A stretch of DNA of 64,000 nucleotides from Alcanivorax quisquiliarum (GTDB lineage Bacteria > Pseudomonadota > Gammaproteobacteria > Pseudomonadales > Alcanivoracaceae): NCBI RefSeq assembly GCF_023051175.1, contig NZ_JALKII010000001.1, positions 372,001-436,000 on the forward strand. Direction: 5' to 3'. The translations under genes were made by a program, and so were the position numbers. Shown in pieces: positions 8,768-17,766 of the stretch. The first letter of the stretch is position 1. Every line of letters begins with the position of its first letter. A model generated the notes under the pieces. That model was not told the DNA's origin. It saw nothing but the letters and a program-made list of their open reading frames with translations, and did no database searches.

Positions 8768-8821
8768 TCTCGACCCAGTCCCGGCCCAGGCTCGCCTGAT
8801 CTCGGCCCGATCTCGGCCAGG
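8768..8821. repeat. Degenerate 11-bp tandem array between thpR and rimO
   Basis: Five consecutive units of 10-11 bp related to TCTCGGCCCGA fill the divergent promoter region. The last two units are nearly identical (GATCTCGGCC occurs twice, at 8798 and 8809). No coding function is apparent. Confidence 0.65.
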
Positions 8822-8881
8822 CATGGTCGCCACCGCCCGGCGCAGGTAGAATTGCCGCCCCCGAACAGGAGACACCCCGCT

Positions 8882-10204
8882 ATGCCCGGTAAGGTCGGAT
8901 TCGTCAGCCTCGGTTGCCCGAAAGCATTGGTCGATTCGGAACGCATTCTCACCCAGTTGCGCACCGAGGGCTACGAAGTCGTGCCCAGCTATCAGGGCGC
9001 CGATGTCGTGGTGGTGAACACATGCGGCTTTATCGACGCCGCCAAGGCGGAATCGCTGGAAGCCATCGGTGAAGCCTTGCATGAAAATGGCAAGGTGATC
9101 GTCACCGGCTGCCTTGGCGCTCAGGAAGACGATATCCGTAGCGTGCATCCACAGGTGCTGGCGGTAACCGGCCCACAGCAATACGAGCAAGTCGTCAGTG
9201 CCGTTCATGCAGTGGTGCCGCCGTCGGCCGAACATGATCCGTTTGTGGATCTGGTGCCGCCGCAGGGCATCAAGCTGACGCCGCGCCATTATGCCTACCT
9301 GAAAATCTCCGAAGGCTGCAATCACAAGTGCAGCTTCTGCATTATTCCCAGCATGCGCGGCAAGCTGGCCAGCCGCCCGGTGGGTGAGGTGCTGGACGAG
9401 GCACAGCGGCTGGTGCGCGCCGGAGTACAAGAGCTGCTGGTGATTTCGCAGGATACCAGCGCTTACGGTGTGGATCGGAAATACCAGACCGGCTTCTGGG
9501 ATGGCATGCCGGTGAAGACACGGATGCTGGAGCTGTGCCAGGCGCTGGGCAGCCTTGGGGTCTGGGTGCGGCTGCACTACGTTTACCCTTACCCGCACGT
9601 GGATGACATCATTCCCCTGATGGCGGAAGGCAAGATCCTGCCGTATCTGGATATTCCGTTCCAGCACGCCAGCCCACGTATTCTGGCGCTGATGAAGCGC
9701 CCGGCACATGCGGAAAATACGCTGGAACGCATCCGCAAGTGGCGCGAAATCTGCCCTGACCTCACCATTCGCTCGACGTTCATTGTCGGCTTCCCCGGCG
9801 AAACCGATGAGGATTTCGAGCTGCTGCTGGATTGGCTGGAGGCGGCCGAACTGGATCGCGTCGGCTGCTTCACTTATTCGCCTGTCGACGGTGCGCCCGC
9901 CAACGAGTTGCCGGATCCTGTGCCAGAGGATATCGCAGCCCAGCGGCTGGAGCGTTTCATGAACGTGCAGGCGCGCATCAGCGAACGCCGCCTGGCCCGC
10001 AAGATCGGCCGCGAGATCGAAGTGCTGATCGACGAGGTCAATGAAGATGGCGCGATCGGCCGCTCGCAGGCAGACGCGCCGGAAATCGACGGCCTGGTCT
10101 ATCTCGATGGTGAATATGACCTGGCGCCCGGCCAGCGCGTGCGGGTGCGCGTCGAGCACAATGATGAGCATGATCTGTGGGCCAGCCTGATCGAGGGCCC
10201 CTGA
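8882..10204 (+). CDS. rimO: Ribosomal protein uS12 methylthiotransferase RimO
   Basis: A 440-residue radical-SAM enzyme that methylthiolates the beta-carbon of a conserved aspartate in ribosomal protein uS12. The N-terminal UPF0004 domain opens with [17 protein letters not shown] and contributes the second cluster through conserved Cys residues (Cys in GCP, VVNTCGF and TGCLG). The radical-SAM motif CNHKCSFC gives Cys146, Cys150 and Cys153. A C-terminal TRAM domain follows (EIEVLIDEV to [13 protein letters not shown]). ATG 8882 follows an AGGAGA site. The subfamily assignment over MiaB rests on the [12 protein letters not shown] signature and the length. Confidence 0.96.
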   Translation: MPGKVGFVSLGCPKALVDSERILTQLRTEGYEVVPSYQGADVVVVNTCGFIDAAKAESLEAIGEALHENGKVIVTGCLGAQEDDIRSVHPQVLAVTGPQQYEQVVSAVHAVVPPSAEHDPFVDLVPPQGIKLTPRHYAYLKISEGCNHKCSFCIIPSMRGKLASRPVGEVLDEAQRLVRAGVQELLVISQDTSAYGVDRKYQTGFWDGMPVKTRMLELCQALGSLGVWVRLHYVYPYPHVDDIIPLMAEGKILPYLDIPFQHASPRILALMKRPAHAENTLERIRKWREICPDLTIRSTFIVGFPGETDEDFELLLDWLEAAELDRVGCFTYSPVDGAPANELPDPVPEDIAAQRLERFMNVQARISERRLARKIGREIEVLIDEVNEDGAIGRSQADAPEIDGLVYLDGEYDLAPGQRVRVRVEHNDEHDLWASLIEGP

Positions 10205-10211
10205 AGCGCCG

Positions 10212-11129
10212 ATGCACAACCAAGTGGGCCACGGTGCCCTGCTGCTGATCTTCAGCGAGCTGCTGCTGGCGATCATGGCCGCCATGGTCAAGCACATCAG
10301 CCAGGAGCTGGCGCCCGAGGTTGTAATGTTCTTTCGCAACCTGCTGGGCTTGGTTGTGCTGCTCCCGCTGCTGCTGCAACGGGGCGGATTGCGCGGCATG
10401 GCCACCCGGCGGATCGGCGGGCATTTCATCCGTGCTGCCGCTGGGCTCAGCGCGATGTATTGCTATTTTTATACCATTGCGCACATACCGCTGGCCGAAG
10501 CCGTGCTGGTCAAGATGACCACGCCGTTTCTGATGCCGCTGGTGGCCTGGTGGTGGCTGGGCGATCGCGTCAGCCGACGCACCTTGCTGGCCATCATGCT
10601 CGGCTTCGTGGGCGTCAGCTTTGTACTGCGCCCGGTGCCGGGCCATTTCGACCCGGTGCACCTCGTCGCGCTGGCGGGCGCCGCGTTGATGAGTGTGGCC
10701 ATGGTCGGAATCCGCAGTATTTCCGATACCGAGCCGCCGCGTCGCATTGTGTTCTGGTTTGCTGTGTTCAGCACCTTGTTCTCGGCGCTGCCCCTGTTCT
10801 GGGCCAGCACACTGCCCAGCGCGCAACACTGGCCCTGGCTGATCGCCATCGGTGTGATTGCCACCGGCGCACAAATCACCATGACCACCGCCTACAAGCT
10901 CGCCAGCCCCGGCCGCATAGGCATCTACAATTACACCTCGGTGATATGGGCGGCGCTGCTCGGCCTGGTGTTCTGGCAGGAGGCGCTCCACTGGAGCACC
11001 CTGGTCGGCACGGCGCTGATCTTTACCGCCGGCCTGTGGAACCTGCGCCCTGTCAGCGCGGCGCCCGAAGCTCCGGCGGTGTCCAGTCGAACGGCACCTG
11101 ATAAGCCATCAGAAAACCGCCAATCGTGA
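10212..11129 (+). CDS. DMT-superfamily (EamA) permease
   Basis: A 305-residue integral membrane protein made of two EamA repeats with about ten predicted transmembrane helices, beginning with LLLIFSELLLAIMAAMVKHI. The hydrophobic pattern and the segments EAVLVKMTTPFLMPLVAWWWLGDRV and GIYNYTSVIWAALLGLVFWQE are typical of drug/metabolite exporters. The substrate cannot be inferred. It begins 7 nt after rimO and may be co-transcribed. Its last 77 nt overlap the 3' end of the convergent UbiB-family gene; the hydrophilic tail after the last helix (about 25 residues) lies in the overlap. Confidence 0.88.
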   Translation: MHNQVGHGALLLIFSELLLAIMAAMVKHISQELAPEVVMFFRNLLGLVVLLPLLLQRGGLRGMATRRIGGHFIRAAAGLSAMYCYFYTIAHIPLAEAVLVKMTTPFLMPLVAWWWLGDRVSRRTLLAIMLGFVGVSFVLRPVPGHFDPVHLVALAGAALMSVAMVGIRSISDTEPPRRIVFWFAVFSTLFSALPLFWASTLPSAQHWPWLIAIGVIATGAQITMTTAYKLASPGRIGIYNYTSVIWAALLGLVFWQEALHWSTLVGTALIFTAGLWNLRPVSAAPEAPAVSSRTAPDKPSENRQS

Positions 11130-12390
11130 TCAGCACCCGCGAAATGCCGATATAGGAATCGGGAATCTGCACTCGTTCCTCGCGGAATTTCTCCATCAGC
11201 TCCTGCATCGCCTCCAGCGGGTGCCGGCCGCTGAGGCGATCGGTGAGCACATACAAGGCCAGCTCTCGCAAGGTTTCCGGCCGGCCGCCGACGAAGCCGG
11301 CATCGGCAAACAGCTGTGCCACATCCACCTCCCCGGCAACCCCCATCAGGCCATAGAGCAGGCGGGAATAATGCCTCACTTCATTCGGGCCGAGCCGCCC
11401 CATGGCGCCAAAATCCACGATGGTGATGCGCCCGGCCTCATCAACGATGAAATTGCCGGGGTGCGGGTCTGCCTGGTAAAGCCCGAAACGGGTCACCTGT
11501 TGCAGATAGCTGGCAAACAACGTGCCCAGCAGACGCTCGGCCTGCTCCGGGTGCGCATCAAGATAAGTGCGCAACGGCTGCCCCGATACCCAGCTGGTCA
11601 CCAGCACCGCCTCGCTGCTCAGCGCATCGTGCAGCACCGGCGTGGCGATCTCCGGCGGGTGCGGCAGGCGGGCAAAGCGACGCAGGTTTTCCGCCTCGTT
11701 GCGCAGATCAAGCTCTGCCGCGGTCATCGCCAGCAGCTGCTCCGTGACTTGCACCACGTCGACTTCATGCACGATGGATGAGAGCAAGCGCGACAACAAC
11801 CTAAAGATGCCCGCATCCTGATCAAATAACCGGGCCACATCGGGGAGGCGGATTTTTACCGCCACTTCCTCGCCGTTGACCAGCCGGGCGCGATGCACCT
11901 GCGCAATGGACGCTGTGGCCACCGGCACAAGATCGAATTCGCTGAACCGTGCTGGCCAGTCCTCGCCGAGGGCCGCGCCCAGCACCGGTTTGAGGGCATC
12001 GAAAGAAACCGGCTCGGCTTCGGTCTGCAAGGTTTGCAGTGCGGTGATGTAAGGCGCCGGCAGGATGTCCGGCCGGCAACTGAAAAACTGCGCCGCCTTG
12101 ACCCAGGTCGCGCCGTTGCGCCGGCACAACTTTGTGATGTGCGCCGCCGCTTGCGCGTGCGCCGCCTCCAGCGAGCGGCGCCCGCCCGTACGCTGCCGGC
12201 CATAAATTGCCAGCACCCGAGCCAGGGTCGAAAGTGCCCTGAGGTAGCGGCCACGCCCTGCCACCAGGCTGGTCAGCGCCCGCGCGCCGATATCGATATT
12301 CTCTCGCAGCCCCGCCAAATCGGGCCTCCCCGGTTGCAACGCGATAACGCCTGCAGGCGTATCGCGGCCGCAGGCATCCGCCCGTGGCAC
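11053..12390 (-). CDS. Atypical ABC1/UbiB-family atypical kinase-like protein
   Basis: A 445-residue protein of the ABC1/UbiB/COQ8 family of atypical kinases or ATPases, soluble as far as visible apart from a mildly hydrophobic C-terminus. Recognisable motifs are the K-x-G-Q region as WVKAAQFFSCRPDILP (residues 97-111), the Ala-rich loop as ATASIAQVHRA (159-169), the VAVK lysine (Lys179), the catalytic-loop-like QADPHPGNF, and the metal-binding IVDFGAMG. Two family-defining glycines are replaced (KAAQ instead of KxGQ, AQVH instead of GQVH). The true UbiB usually sits in ubiE-ubiJ-ubiB, which is not here, so this is probably a paralogue of unknown role. The start is GTG at 12390 with only a weak ribosome site; the exact start is uncertain. 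Confidence 0.8.
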   Translation of the reverse strand: MPRADACGRDTPAGVIALQPGRPDLAGLRENIDIGARALTSLVAGRGRYLRALSTLARVLAIYGRQRTGGRRSLEAAHAQAAAHITKLCRRNGATWVKAAQFFSCRPDILPAPYITALQTLQTEAEPVSFDALKPVLGAALGEDWPARFSEFDLVPVATASIAQVHRARLVNGEEVAVKIRLPDVARLFDQDAGIFRLLSRLLSSIVHEVDVVQVTEQLLAMTAAELDLRNEAENLRRFARLPHPPEIATPVLHDALSSEAVLVTSWVSGQPLRTYLDAHPEQAERLLGTLFASYLQQVTRFGLYQADPHPGNFIVDEAGRITIVDFGAMGRLGPNEVRHYSRLLYGLMGVAGEVDVAQLFADAGFVGGRPETLRELALYVLTDRLSGRHPLEAMQELMEKFREERVQIPDSYIGISRVLITIGGFLMAYQVPFDWTPPELRAPR

Positions 12391-12408
12391 TGTCTCTAAT
12401 TCTTCAGC

Positions 12409-12480
12409 GCTACTCTCTACGCTACTCTCTACGCTGCTCTCTACGCTGCTCTCAACGAGACTCTCAGCGATGATCTCTGC
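12409..12480. repeat. Degenerate 12-bp tandem array upstream of the UbiB-like gene
   Basis: Six consecutive 12-bp units; the first four are GCTACTCTCTAC twice, then GCTGCTCTCTAC and GCTGCTCTCAAC, followed by two decayed copies. The array lies 18 nt upstream of the GTG start on the minus strand. It contains in-frame stop codons on that strand, so it is not a coding extension. Confidence 0.8.
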
Positions 12481-12659
12481 GCTCTTGTGAGCGTTATGGC
12501 AAGCGCCATTATGCCTGCCACCTTACCTTTGCTATCCATCAAGTTGAACAATAACAGCCGTCTTCGTAAGGTGTGCGGCAATTACCGAACGCGACCCGCC
12601 GTTCGGCAGTTTCAGTTATCCGGTTTCCGGCACCGGATGCCATGACCTGAGGAGCTGCA

Positions 12660-13292
12660 ATGGCCGCCAGAAGAGCCAATGAGATCCGCACCCGCGGCAT
12701 CACCATCCTGCAAAGCGGCCACCCGGAAATCCGGCGCCTGCGGCGCGCCGCGCATATCCCCTCCATTCATGGCAACAAGGTCTGGAGCTCGAGCTATGTG
12801 GTGATGGATTACCTGCGGCGGCACCGGCCACCGGCAGGCAGCCACCACATGGATATCGGCTGTGGCTGGGGCGTGCTGGCGGTTTATAGCGCGAAGCAGC
12901 TTGGCCTGAAGGTCACCGCGGTGGATGCCGACCCGGATGTCTTTCCGTATGTGGCGCTGCATGCGGAGCTCAACGACGTAGCGATAACCCCCCTGCAAGC
13001 CCGCTTCGAGCGGATCACCGGCAAACAGCTTGCCGGCGTGCACACCCTCACCGGCACGGATGTCTGCTTCTGGGATGAACTGACGCCGGTACTGTTCAAC
13101 CTGATCCGCCGGGCGCTCAGGGCCGGTGTGCAGCAGGTTATCATCGCCGATCCCGGCCGTGCACCCTTCTATGCGCTGGCCGAACGCTGCATTGATCGCC
13201 TCGGCGAGAGCGTGGACGTGCGCCTGGACGAGTACCGCACCGCTTACCCACAGCCCGCCAACGCAGACCTGCTCATCATCGAACAACCCTGA
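12660..13292 (+). CDS. Class I SAM-dependent methyltransferase of unknown substrate
   Basis: A 210-residue protein with a clear Rossmann methyltransferase core. Motif I is MDIGCGWGVLAVYSA (about residues 64-78), an acidic motif II follows as VTAVDADPDVFPYV, and the segment LTGTDVCFWDELTPVLFNLI occupies the post-I/IV region. The N-terminal segment HIPSIHGNKVWSSSYVVMDYL resembles lysine or small-protein methyltransferases of the METTL21-like group; this is a weak resemblance. GAGGAG precedes ATG 12660. It is not linked to an obvious substrate gene: a divergent UbiB-like gene lies upstream and the second Lon downstream. Confidence 0.75.
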   Translation: MAARRANEIRTRGITILQSGHPEIRRLRRAAHIPSIHGNKVWSSSYVVMDYLRRHRPPAGSHHMDIGCGWGVLAVYSAKQLGLKVTAVDADPDVFPYVALHAELNDVAITPLQARFERITGKQLAGVHTLTGTDVCFWDELTPVLFNLIRRALRAGVQQVIIADPGRAPFYALAERCIDRLGESVDVRLDEYRTAYPQPANADLLIIEQP

Positions 13293-13378
13293 CGCAGAGT
13301 GCACAGCAACATCATTGAATTCCCTGCTATCGTCACCATCATCTATAGCACTCGTGTTTTCTATTAGGGATGCCCCGA

Positions 13379-15751
13379 ATGAGTGATGAGCAGGAAACCC
13401 AACCCGGCCTGTCGCTGGTGCTGCCAGATCAGCGGCCGCAGCGTATCTATCTGTTGCCCGTCAACCAGCGGCCTTTCATGCCGGGGCTGGTAACACCGGT
13501 ACTGTTCAAACAGGATGTCTGGCAACAGACCGTCGAGCGCGTCAGCCAGACACCACATCACACGCTGGGACTTGTCTATACGGGTGAACAGGCGCCGGAA
13601 GACATCAGCCCGGATGACTTCCCGGAGTACGGCTGCCTTGTTCGCGTGCACAATGCCACCAGCGAATCCGGAACCTTGCAACTGGTCGCCCAGGGACTGG
13701 CGCGCTTTCGCATTACCGGCTGGCTGAGTCGCAAGCCGCCTTATCTGGTGGAAGTGGAATATCCGGAAGAAGACGACGAGCAGGATTCCGACACCGTGAA
13801 AGCCTACGCCATGGCGATCATCAACACGATCAAGGAATTGCTGCCGCTGAACCCGTTGTACAATGAGGGCCTGAAGCTTTATCTGCAAAACTTCAGCCCG
13901 CGGGAGCCCTCACCGCTGACAGATTTCGCCGCTGCGCTCACCACCGCCACCGGCGCCGAGCTGCAAGGTATTCTGGAAACCGTGCCGCTGCTCAAGCGCA
14001 TGGAAAAAGTGCTGGTGCTGTTGAAAAAAGAGCTTGAAGTAGCACGCTTGCAAAGCAGCATCAACGAGCAGGTGAACGAGAAGATTTCCACCCAGCAACG
14101 GCAGTTTTTCCTGCGCGAGCAACTCAAGGTGATCCAGAAAGAGCTGGGGCTGGCGAAAGACGACCGCACCGCAGACCTTGAAGAGTTCGACACTCGCGTG
14201 GCAAAGCTGGTGCTACCCGAGGCGGTGGCCAAACGCTACCAAGAGGAATACAAGAAGCTCTCCGTACTGGAAACCGGCTCACCGGAATACGCGGTTACGC
14301 GCAACTATCTCGATTGGCTGACGCAGGTACCCTGGGGCGTCCAGTCGGTCGACAATCTTGATCTCGCCCATGCACGCGAAGTATTGGAAATGCATCACGC
14401 AGGGCTGTCCGACATCAAGGACAGGATCGTCGAATTTCTGGCGGTCGGCGCCATGCGTGGCGAGATGCGCGGCGCCATTGTGCTATTGATCGGCCCGCCG
14501 GGTGTGGGCAAGACCAGCATCGGCCGCGCCATTGCCGAATCCCTGAACCGGCGTTTCTACCGGTTGAGCCTTGGCGGCATGCGCGACGAGGCCGAGATCA
14601 AGGGCCATCGGCGCACCTATATCGGCGCCCTGCCCGGCAAGCTGGTGCAGGCATTGAAAGAGAGCGGCACCAGCAATCCGGTGATCATGCTCGACGAGAT
14701 CGACAAACTCGGCCAGTCATTCCAGGGCGACCCGGCTTCTGCGCTACTTGAAGTGCTCGACCCGGAACAGAACGGCCAATTCCTGGATCATTATCTGGAT
14801 TTGCGGGTGGATCTTTCCGGCGTGTTGTTTATCTGTACCGCCAACACTCTGGATTCGATTCCGGGGCCATTGCTTGATCGTATGGAGGTCATCCACCTTG
14901 CCGGTTATATCACCGAGGAAAAAGTGGAGATCGCCCGCAAACATCTGTGGCCGCGCACACTGGAACGCGCCGGCATAAAGCCCTCGCAGCTGAAAATTTC
15001 CGACAGCGCCCTGCGTGCCGTCATCGAAGGTTACGCACGCGAATCCGGCGTCCGGAATCTCGAAAAACAGCTGGCGCGTATCGCCCGCAAAGCCGTAGTG
15101 AAACTGCTTGATGGCACGCCGCGCCTGTCCATCACCGGCAAGAATCTGGAAGAGTTTCTCGGCAAGCCGTACTTCCGCCCGGAAAAGCTCCAGCGCGGTG
15201 TCGGCGTCGTCACCGGCCTGGCCTGGACAGCCATGGGCGGCGCTACGCTGGCAGTGGAAGCAAGCCGTATCCATAACCATACTCGCGGCTTTCGCCAGAC
15301 CGGCCAACTCGGCGATGTGATGCGCGAATCCAGCGAGATCGCCTACAGTTTTGTCAGCAGCCATACCGGCCGTTACGGCATTGCCGATGACTGGTTCAAG
15401 GAGGCCTTCCTGCACCTGCATGTACCGGAGGGCGCCACCCGCAAGGACGGCCCCAGCGCCGGCATCACCATGGCCACGGCGCTGATATCGCTGGCACGCA
15501 ACCGGCGCCTGCCGCGCAAGGTGGCGATGAGCGGCGAGCTGACCTTGACCGGCCAGGTACTGGCGGTGGGCGGCATTCGCGAAAAGGTCATTGCTGCACG
15601 ACGGCTCGGCTTGCGTGAATTGATCCTGCCCGAAGCCAACCGACGTGATTTCGAGGAATTGCCGGATCATCTCCGCGACCGCCTCACGGTACATTTTGCC
15701 CGGCATTATGACGATGTTTACGAGGCTGTATTCGGGGAGCAGCCTGTGTGA
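13379..15751 (+). CDS. Second Lon-like ATP-dependent serine protease (Lon2/AsrA-like)
   Basis: A 790-residue AAA+ protease with full Lon architecture. The N-terminal LON substrate-binding domain (about residues 15-215) includes LLPVNQRPFMPGL. A coiled linker with QQRQFFLREQLKVIQKELG follows, then the AAA+ module with Walker A GPPGVGKTS near 372 and Walker B VIMLDEIDK, and the protease domain with catalytic Ser693 (DGPSAGI) and Lys736 (REKV). The 43-residue spacing equals that of classical Lon. The start ATG 13379 has TAGGGA eight bases upstream; the in-frame ATG at 13370 sits on that ribosome site. The canonical Lon is at 47584-49980, so this is a diverged paralogue, similar to Pseudomonas AsrA. 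It overlaps rluA by 4 nt. Confidence 0.93.
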   Translation: MSDEQETQPGLSLVLPDQRPQRIYLLPVNQRPFMPGLVTPVLFKQDVWQQTVERVSQTPHHTLGLVYTGEQAPEDISPDDFPEYGCLVRVHNATSESGTLQLVAQGLARFRITGWLSRKPPYLVEVEYPEEDDEQDSDTVKAYAMAIINTIKELLPLNPLYNEGLKLYLQNFSPREPSPLTDFAAALTTATGAELQGILETVPLLKRMEKVLVLLKKELEVARLQSSINEQVNEKISTQQRQFFLREQLKVIQKELGLAKDDRTADLEEFDTRVAKLVLPEAVAKRYQEEYKKLSVLETGSPEYAVTRNYLDWLTQVPWGVQSVDNLDLAHAREVLEMHHAGLSDIKDRIVEFLAVGAMRGEMRGAIVLLIGPPGVGKTSIGRAIAESLNRRFYRLSLGGMRDEAEIKGHRRTYIGALPGKLVQALKESGTSNPVIMLDEIDKLGQSFQGDPASALLEVLDPEQNGQFLDHYLDLRVDLSGVLFICTANTLDSIPGPLLDRMEVIHLAGYITEEKVEIARKHLWPRTLERAGIKPSQLKISDSALRAVIEGYARESGVRNLEKQLARIARKAVVKLLDGTPRLSITGKNLEEFLGKPYFRPEKLQRGVGVVTGLAWTAMGGATLAVEASRIHNHTRGFRQTGQLGDVMRESSEIAYSFVSSHTGRYGIADDWFKEAFLHLHVPEGATRKDGPSAGITMATALISLARNRRLPRKVAMSGELTLTGQVLAVGGIREKVIAARRLGLRELILPEANRRDFEELPDHLRDRLTVHFARHYDDVYEAVFGEQPV

Positions 15752-16419
15752 GCAGCGAGCGCCCCTATTACATAGTCCCGCCCTGCCACGCCCCGGTGCG
15801 CACGCTGTTTCGCGATGCGCACTGCTGGGTAGTGGAGAAACCACCCCTGCTGCTTTCCGTGCCCGGCCGCGGCCCGGAAAACCGCGACTCCGTCAGCTGG
15901 CGCCTGCAACAACAGGAGCCGGAAGCCCGGGTGGTGCATCGGCTGGATCTGGATACTTCCGGGCTGATGGTATTCGCCATCGGCATCGAGCCGCAGCGAC
16001 GGCTGAACCGCGCCTTTGCCGAGCGCGAGGTGGCAAAGGAATACGAGGCCGTTGTCGACGGCCTGGTGGCACAGGATGAAGGCGAGATCCGCTTGCCGAT
16101 CATCGCCGACTGGGCCAACCGACCACGTCAGAAAATATGCCACGAACGCGGCAAAGCATCACTGACCCGCTATCAGGTGCTGGCGCGAGACACAGCCGAA
16201 AACCGGACGCGCCTGCGCCTGATGCCCGTCACCGGCCGTTCTCACCAGCTGCGCATTCATATGCGTGAGATCGGCCATGCCATACTCGGCTGCGACCTCT
16301 ACGCACCACCGGACGTGCTGGCCCGTAGCGAACGGTTATTGCTGCACGCCACTCACCTGGGTTTCAAGCATCCGATGACAGGCGACTGGCAGTCGTTTCG
16401 CTCGCCCGTACCGTTCTGA
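15748..16419 (+). CDS. rluA: RluA-family rRNA/tRNA pseudouridine synthase
   Basis: A 223-residue pseudouridine synthase. The catalytic motif HRLDLDTSG (residues 64-72, catalytic Asp67) is intact. Further family segments are ERxVxKEYEAVVDG, the TRLRLMPVTGRSHQLRIHM motif and a late HATHLGFKHPMTG. The short form without an S4 domain fits RluA, which modifies both 23S rRNA U746 and tRNA U32 in E. coli. The start is GTG 15748, overlapping the Lon2 stop as GTGTGA, so translation is coupled to Lon2. This pairing of a Lon-like protease and RluA is an oddity of the locus. Confidence 0.87.
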   Translation: MSSERPYYIVPPCHAPVRTLFRDAHCWVVEKPPLLLSVPGRGPENRDSVSWRLQQQEPEARVVHRLDLDTSGLMVFAIGIEPQRRLNRAFAEREVAKEYEAVVDGLVAQDEGEIRLPIIADWANRPRQKICHERGKASLTRYQVLARDTAENRTRLRLMPVTGRSHQLRIHMREIGHAILGCDLYAPPDVLARSERLLLHATHLGFKHPMTGDWQSFRSPVPF

Positions 16420-16771
16420 CCGACGCCGCCTTGCCACGCTTGTTTGGTCTCGCGAGCACTTGCAACCACGACATCATGTAGGCCGCAACGGACTGCGCTA
16501 CGAGCCGGCCCGGCCCTACTGCTGCCACAGGCATCAGCCTGGCGGGCGGCTGTTCTGCGCTTTGCTTGTCCCACAAAGGGAGAGGAGGAAAAGCTCGGTA
16601 TTCTGGACAACCCCCTGGTGCTTCCACGGATATCAGCGCCACCTCCACGGAAATCGACGAGGAACCAGATTTCTCACGCCCCTTCCCGCCCCTCTTCAGG
16701 AGTGCCCTGCTTCATGACAGTTCTTTCAAGGGTATGGGCAGTGCTGCCTCGGCATCAGCCATGCCACACGC
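16420..16771. other. Intergenic region, no gene recognised
   Basis: This 352-bp spacer between rluA and msrA holds no frame with a ribosome site and a recognisable product. I see no strong terminator or repeat in it. Confidence 0.5.
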
Positions 16772-17419
16772 TCACAGCGCCGGCGCCGGGCAGCTCACGC
16801 CTGTGCCGGCCAGCCCGCAGTAGCCATCGGGATGCCGATCCAGATATTGCTGGTGGTAGGTTTCCGCATAATAAAATACCGAGGCAGGCATGATTTCGGT
16901 GGTGATTTCAGCCAGCCCGGCAGCGCTCAGCGCCTGCTGATAAGCGACCCGGCTACGCTCTGCCTGCTCGCGCTGCTGGTCATCAAAATAATAAATGCCC
17001 GAGCGATACTGTGTGCCCACATCATTGCCCTGCCGCATGCCCTGTGTGGGGTTGTGGCTTTCCCAGAACAGCGTCAAAAGCGCCTGATAACTTGTTTGCT
17101 CAGGATCAAAAACCACCAGCACAGTTTCATTGTGGCCGGTGCGGCCGCTACATACTTCCTCGTAGGTCGGGTTCGGCGTCAGGCCGCCGCTATAACCTAC
17201 GGCGGTCACCAACACCCCCGGATGTTGCCAGAAGCGCCGCTCGGCACCCCAAAAGCAACCGAGCCCGAAAAGTGCCTGCTGCGCACCTTCAGGCCAGGGC
17301 GGCGTCAGCCGCAGGCCCGTGACGCGATGCGGCTCTGTCACCGCAATGGCCTCCTGCCGCCCCGGCAAGGCGTTAGCGGCGTCCGGCAGTTGTAATTTCT
17401 CTGTTCTGATATGCCACAT
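16772..17419 (-). CDS. msrA: Peptide-methionine (S)-S-oxide reductase
   Basis: A 215-residue enzyme that reduces methionine-S-sulfoxide in oxidised proteins. The catalytic motif GCFWGAE places the nucleophilic Cys55. Further conserved stretches are [24 protein letters not shown] and [11 protein letters not shown], and the C-terminal [13 protein letters not shown] supplies the resolving cysteines. The roughly 45-residue N-terminal extension before the domain is typical of the long E. coli-like MsrA. GGAGA lies 6 nt before the ATG at 17419. It is transcribed away from the M48 protease gene; the spacer between them is 519 bp. Confidence 0.95.
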   Translation of the reverse strand: MWHIRTEKLQLPDAANALPGRQEAIAVTEPHRVTGLRLTPPWPEGAQQALFGLGCFWGAERRFWQHPGVLVTAVGYSGGLTPNPTYEEVCSGRTGHNETVLVVFDPEQTSYQALLTLFWESHNPTQGMRQGNDVGTQYRSGIYYFDDQQREQAERSRVAYQQALSAAGLAEITTEIMPASVFYYAETYHQQYLDRHPDGYCGLAGTGVSCPAPAL

Positions 17420-17743
17420 GTCTTATCTCCGGCCATGCGCGCCGCACGATGCGACGCGCTCTAAAGCTTCGTTGCCCTGACACTGCGTGCAAACAGCCCC
17501 TTCGCTGCTGACTCTCGGCAGCTATGGTGGGCGCATTGCACATGCAGCCTGAGACTGATGAAACCCGACGCCAACCCCTGCCTTCAAACCGCCCGTGCGC
17601 TCTGCTCCTGTGTCTCGCCAGCGGGTGATATTCTCGACGCCAGATCGCCCGGATGCCACCGCGCCCGGTAAGGCTTTTTGACGGCCAGGCGTCCTCGAAC
17701 GTTCCCAGCATCGCCCATTACGGGTAATACTTGGCACTCGCGG

Positions 17744-17749
17744 TATAAT
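17744..17749 (+). promoter_or_regulatory. Consensus -10 box upstream of the M48 protease leader
   Basis: A perfect TATAAT lies about 190 nt before the M48 start codon. The -35 region at 17 bp spacing (CGGGTA) is poor, so activation or an alternative promoter is possible. Confidence 0.45.
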
Positions 17750-17766
17750 TGCCAGCCCACGAAGGT

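Noticed and set aside
8759-10429. A 556-codon open frame on the minus strand opposite rimO
   Set aside because: It runs antisense across a perfectly conserved radical-SAM gene, has no ribosome site or recognisable domain, and long antisense frames are expected in GC-rich coding DNA. The same reasoning excludes antisense frames over the binding-protein genes (37679-38863) and yejF (41996-43180).
12409-12480. Short direct repeats considered as a CRISPR array
   Set aside because: Units are 12 bp with no spacers between them, and no cas gene is in the window.
12660-13292. PrmA (ribosomal protein L11 methyltransferase)
   Set aside because: The protein lacks the PrmA N-terminal domain and its NPP-type catalytic motif; only the SAM-binding core is shared.
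16444-16893. Plus-strand open frame in the rluA-msrA spacer
   Set aside because: No ribosome site, no recognisable domain, and its 3' part is antisense to the msrA coding region.
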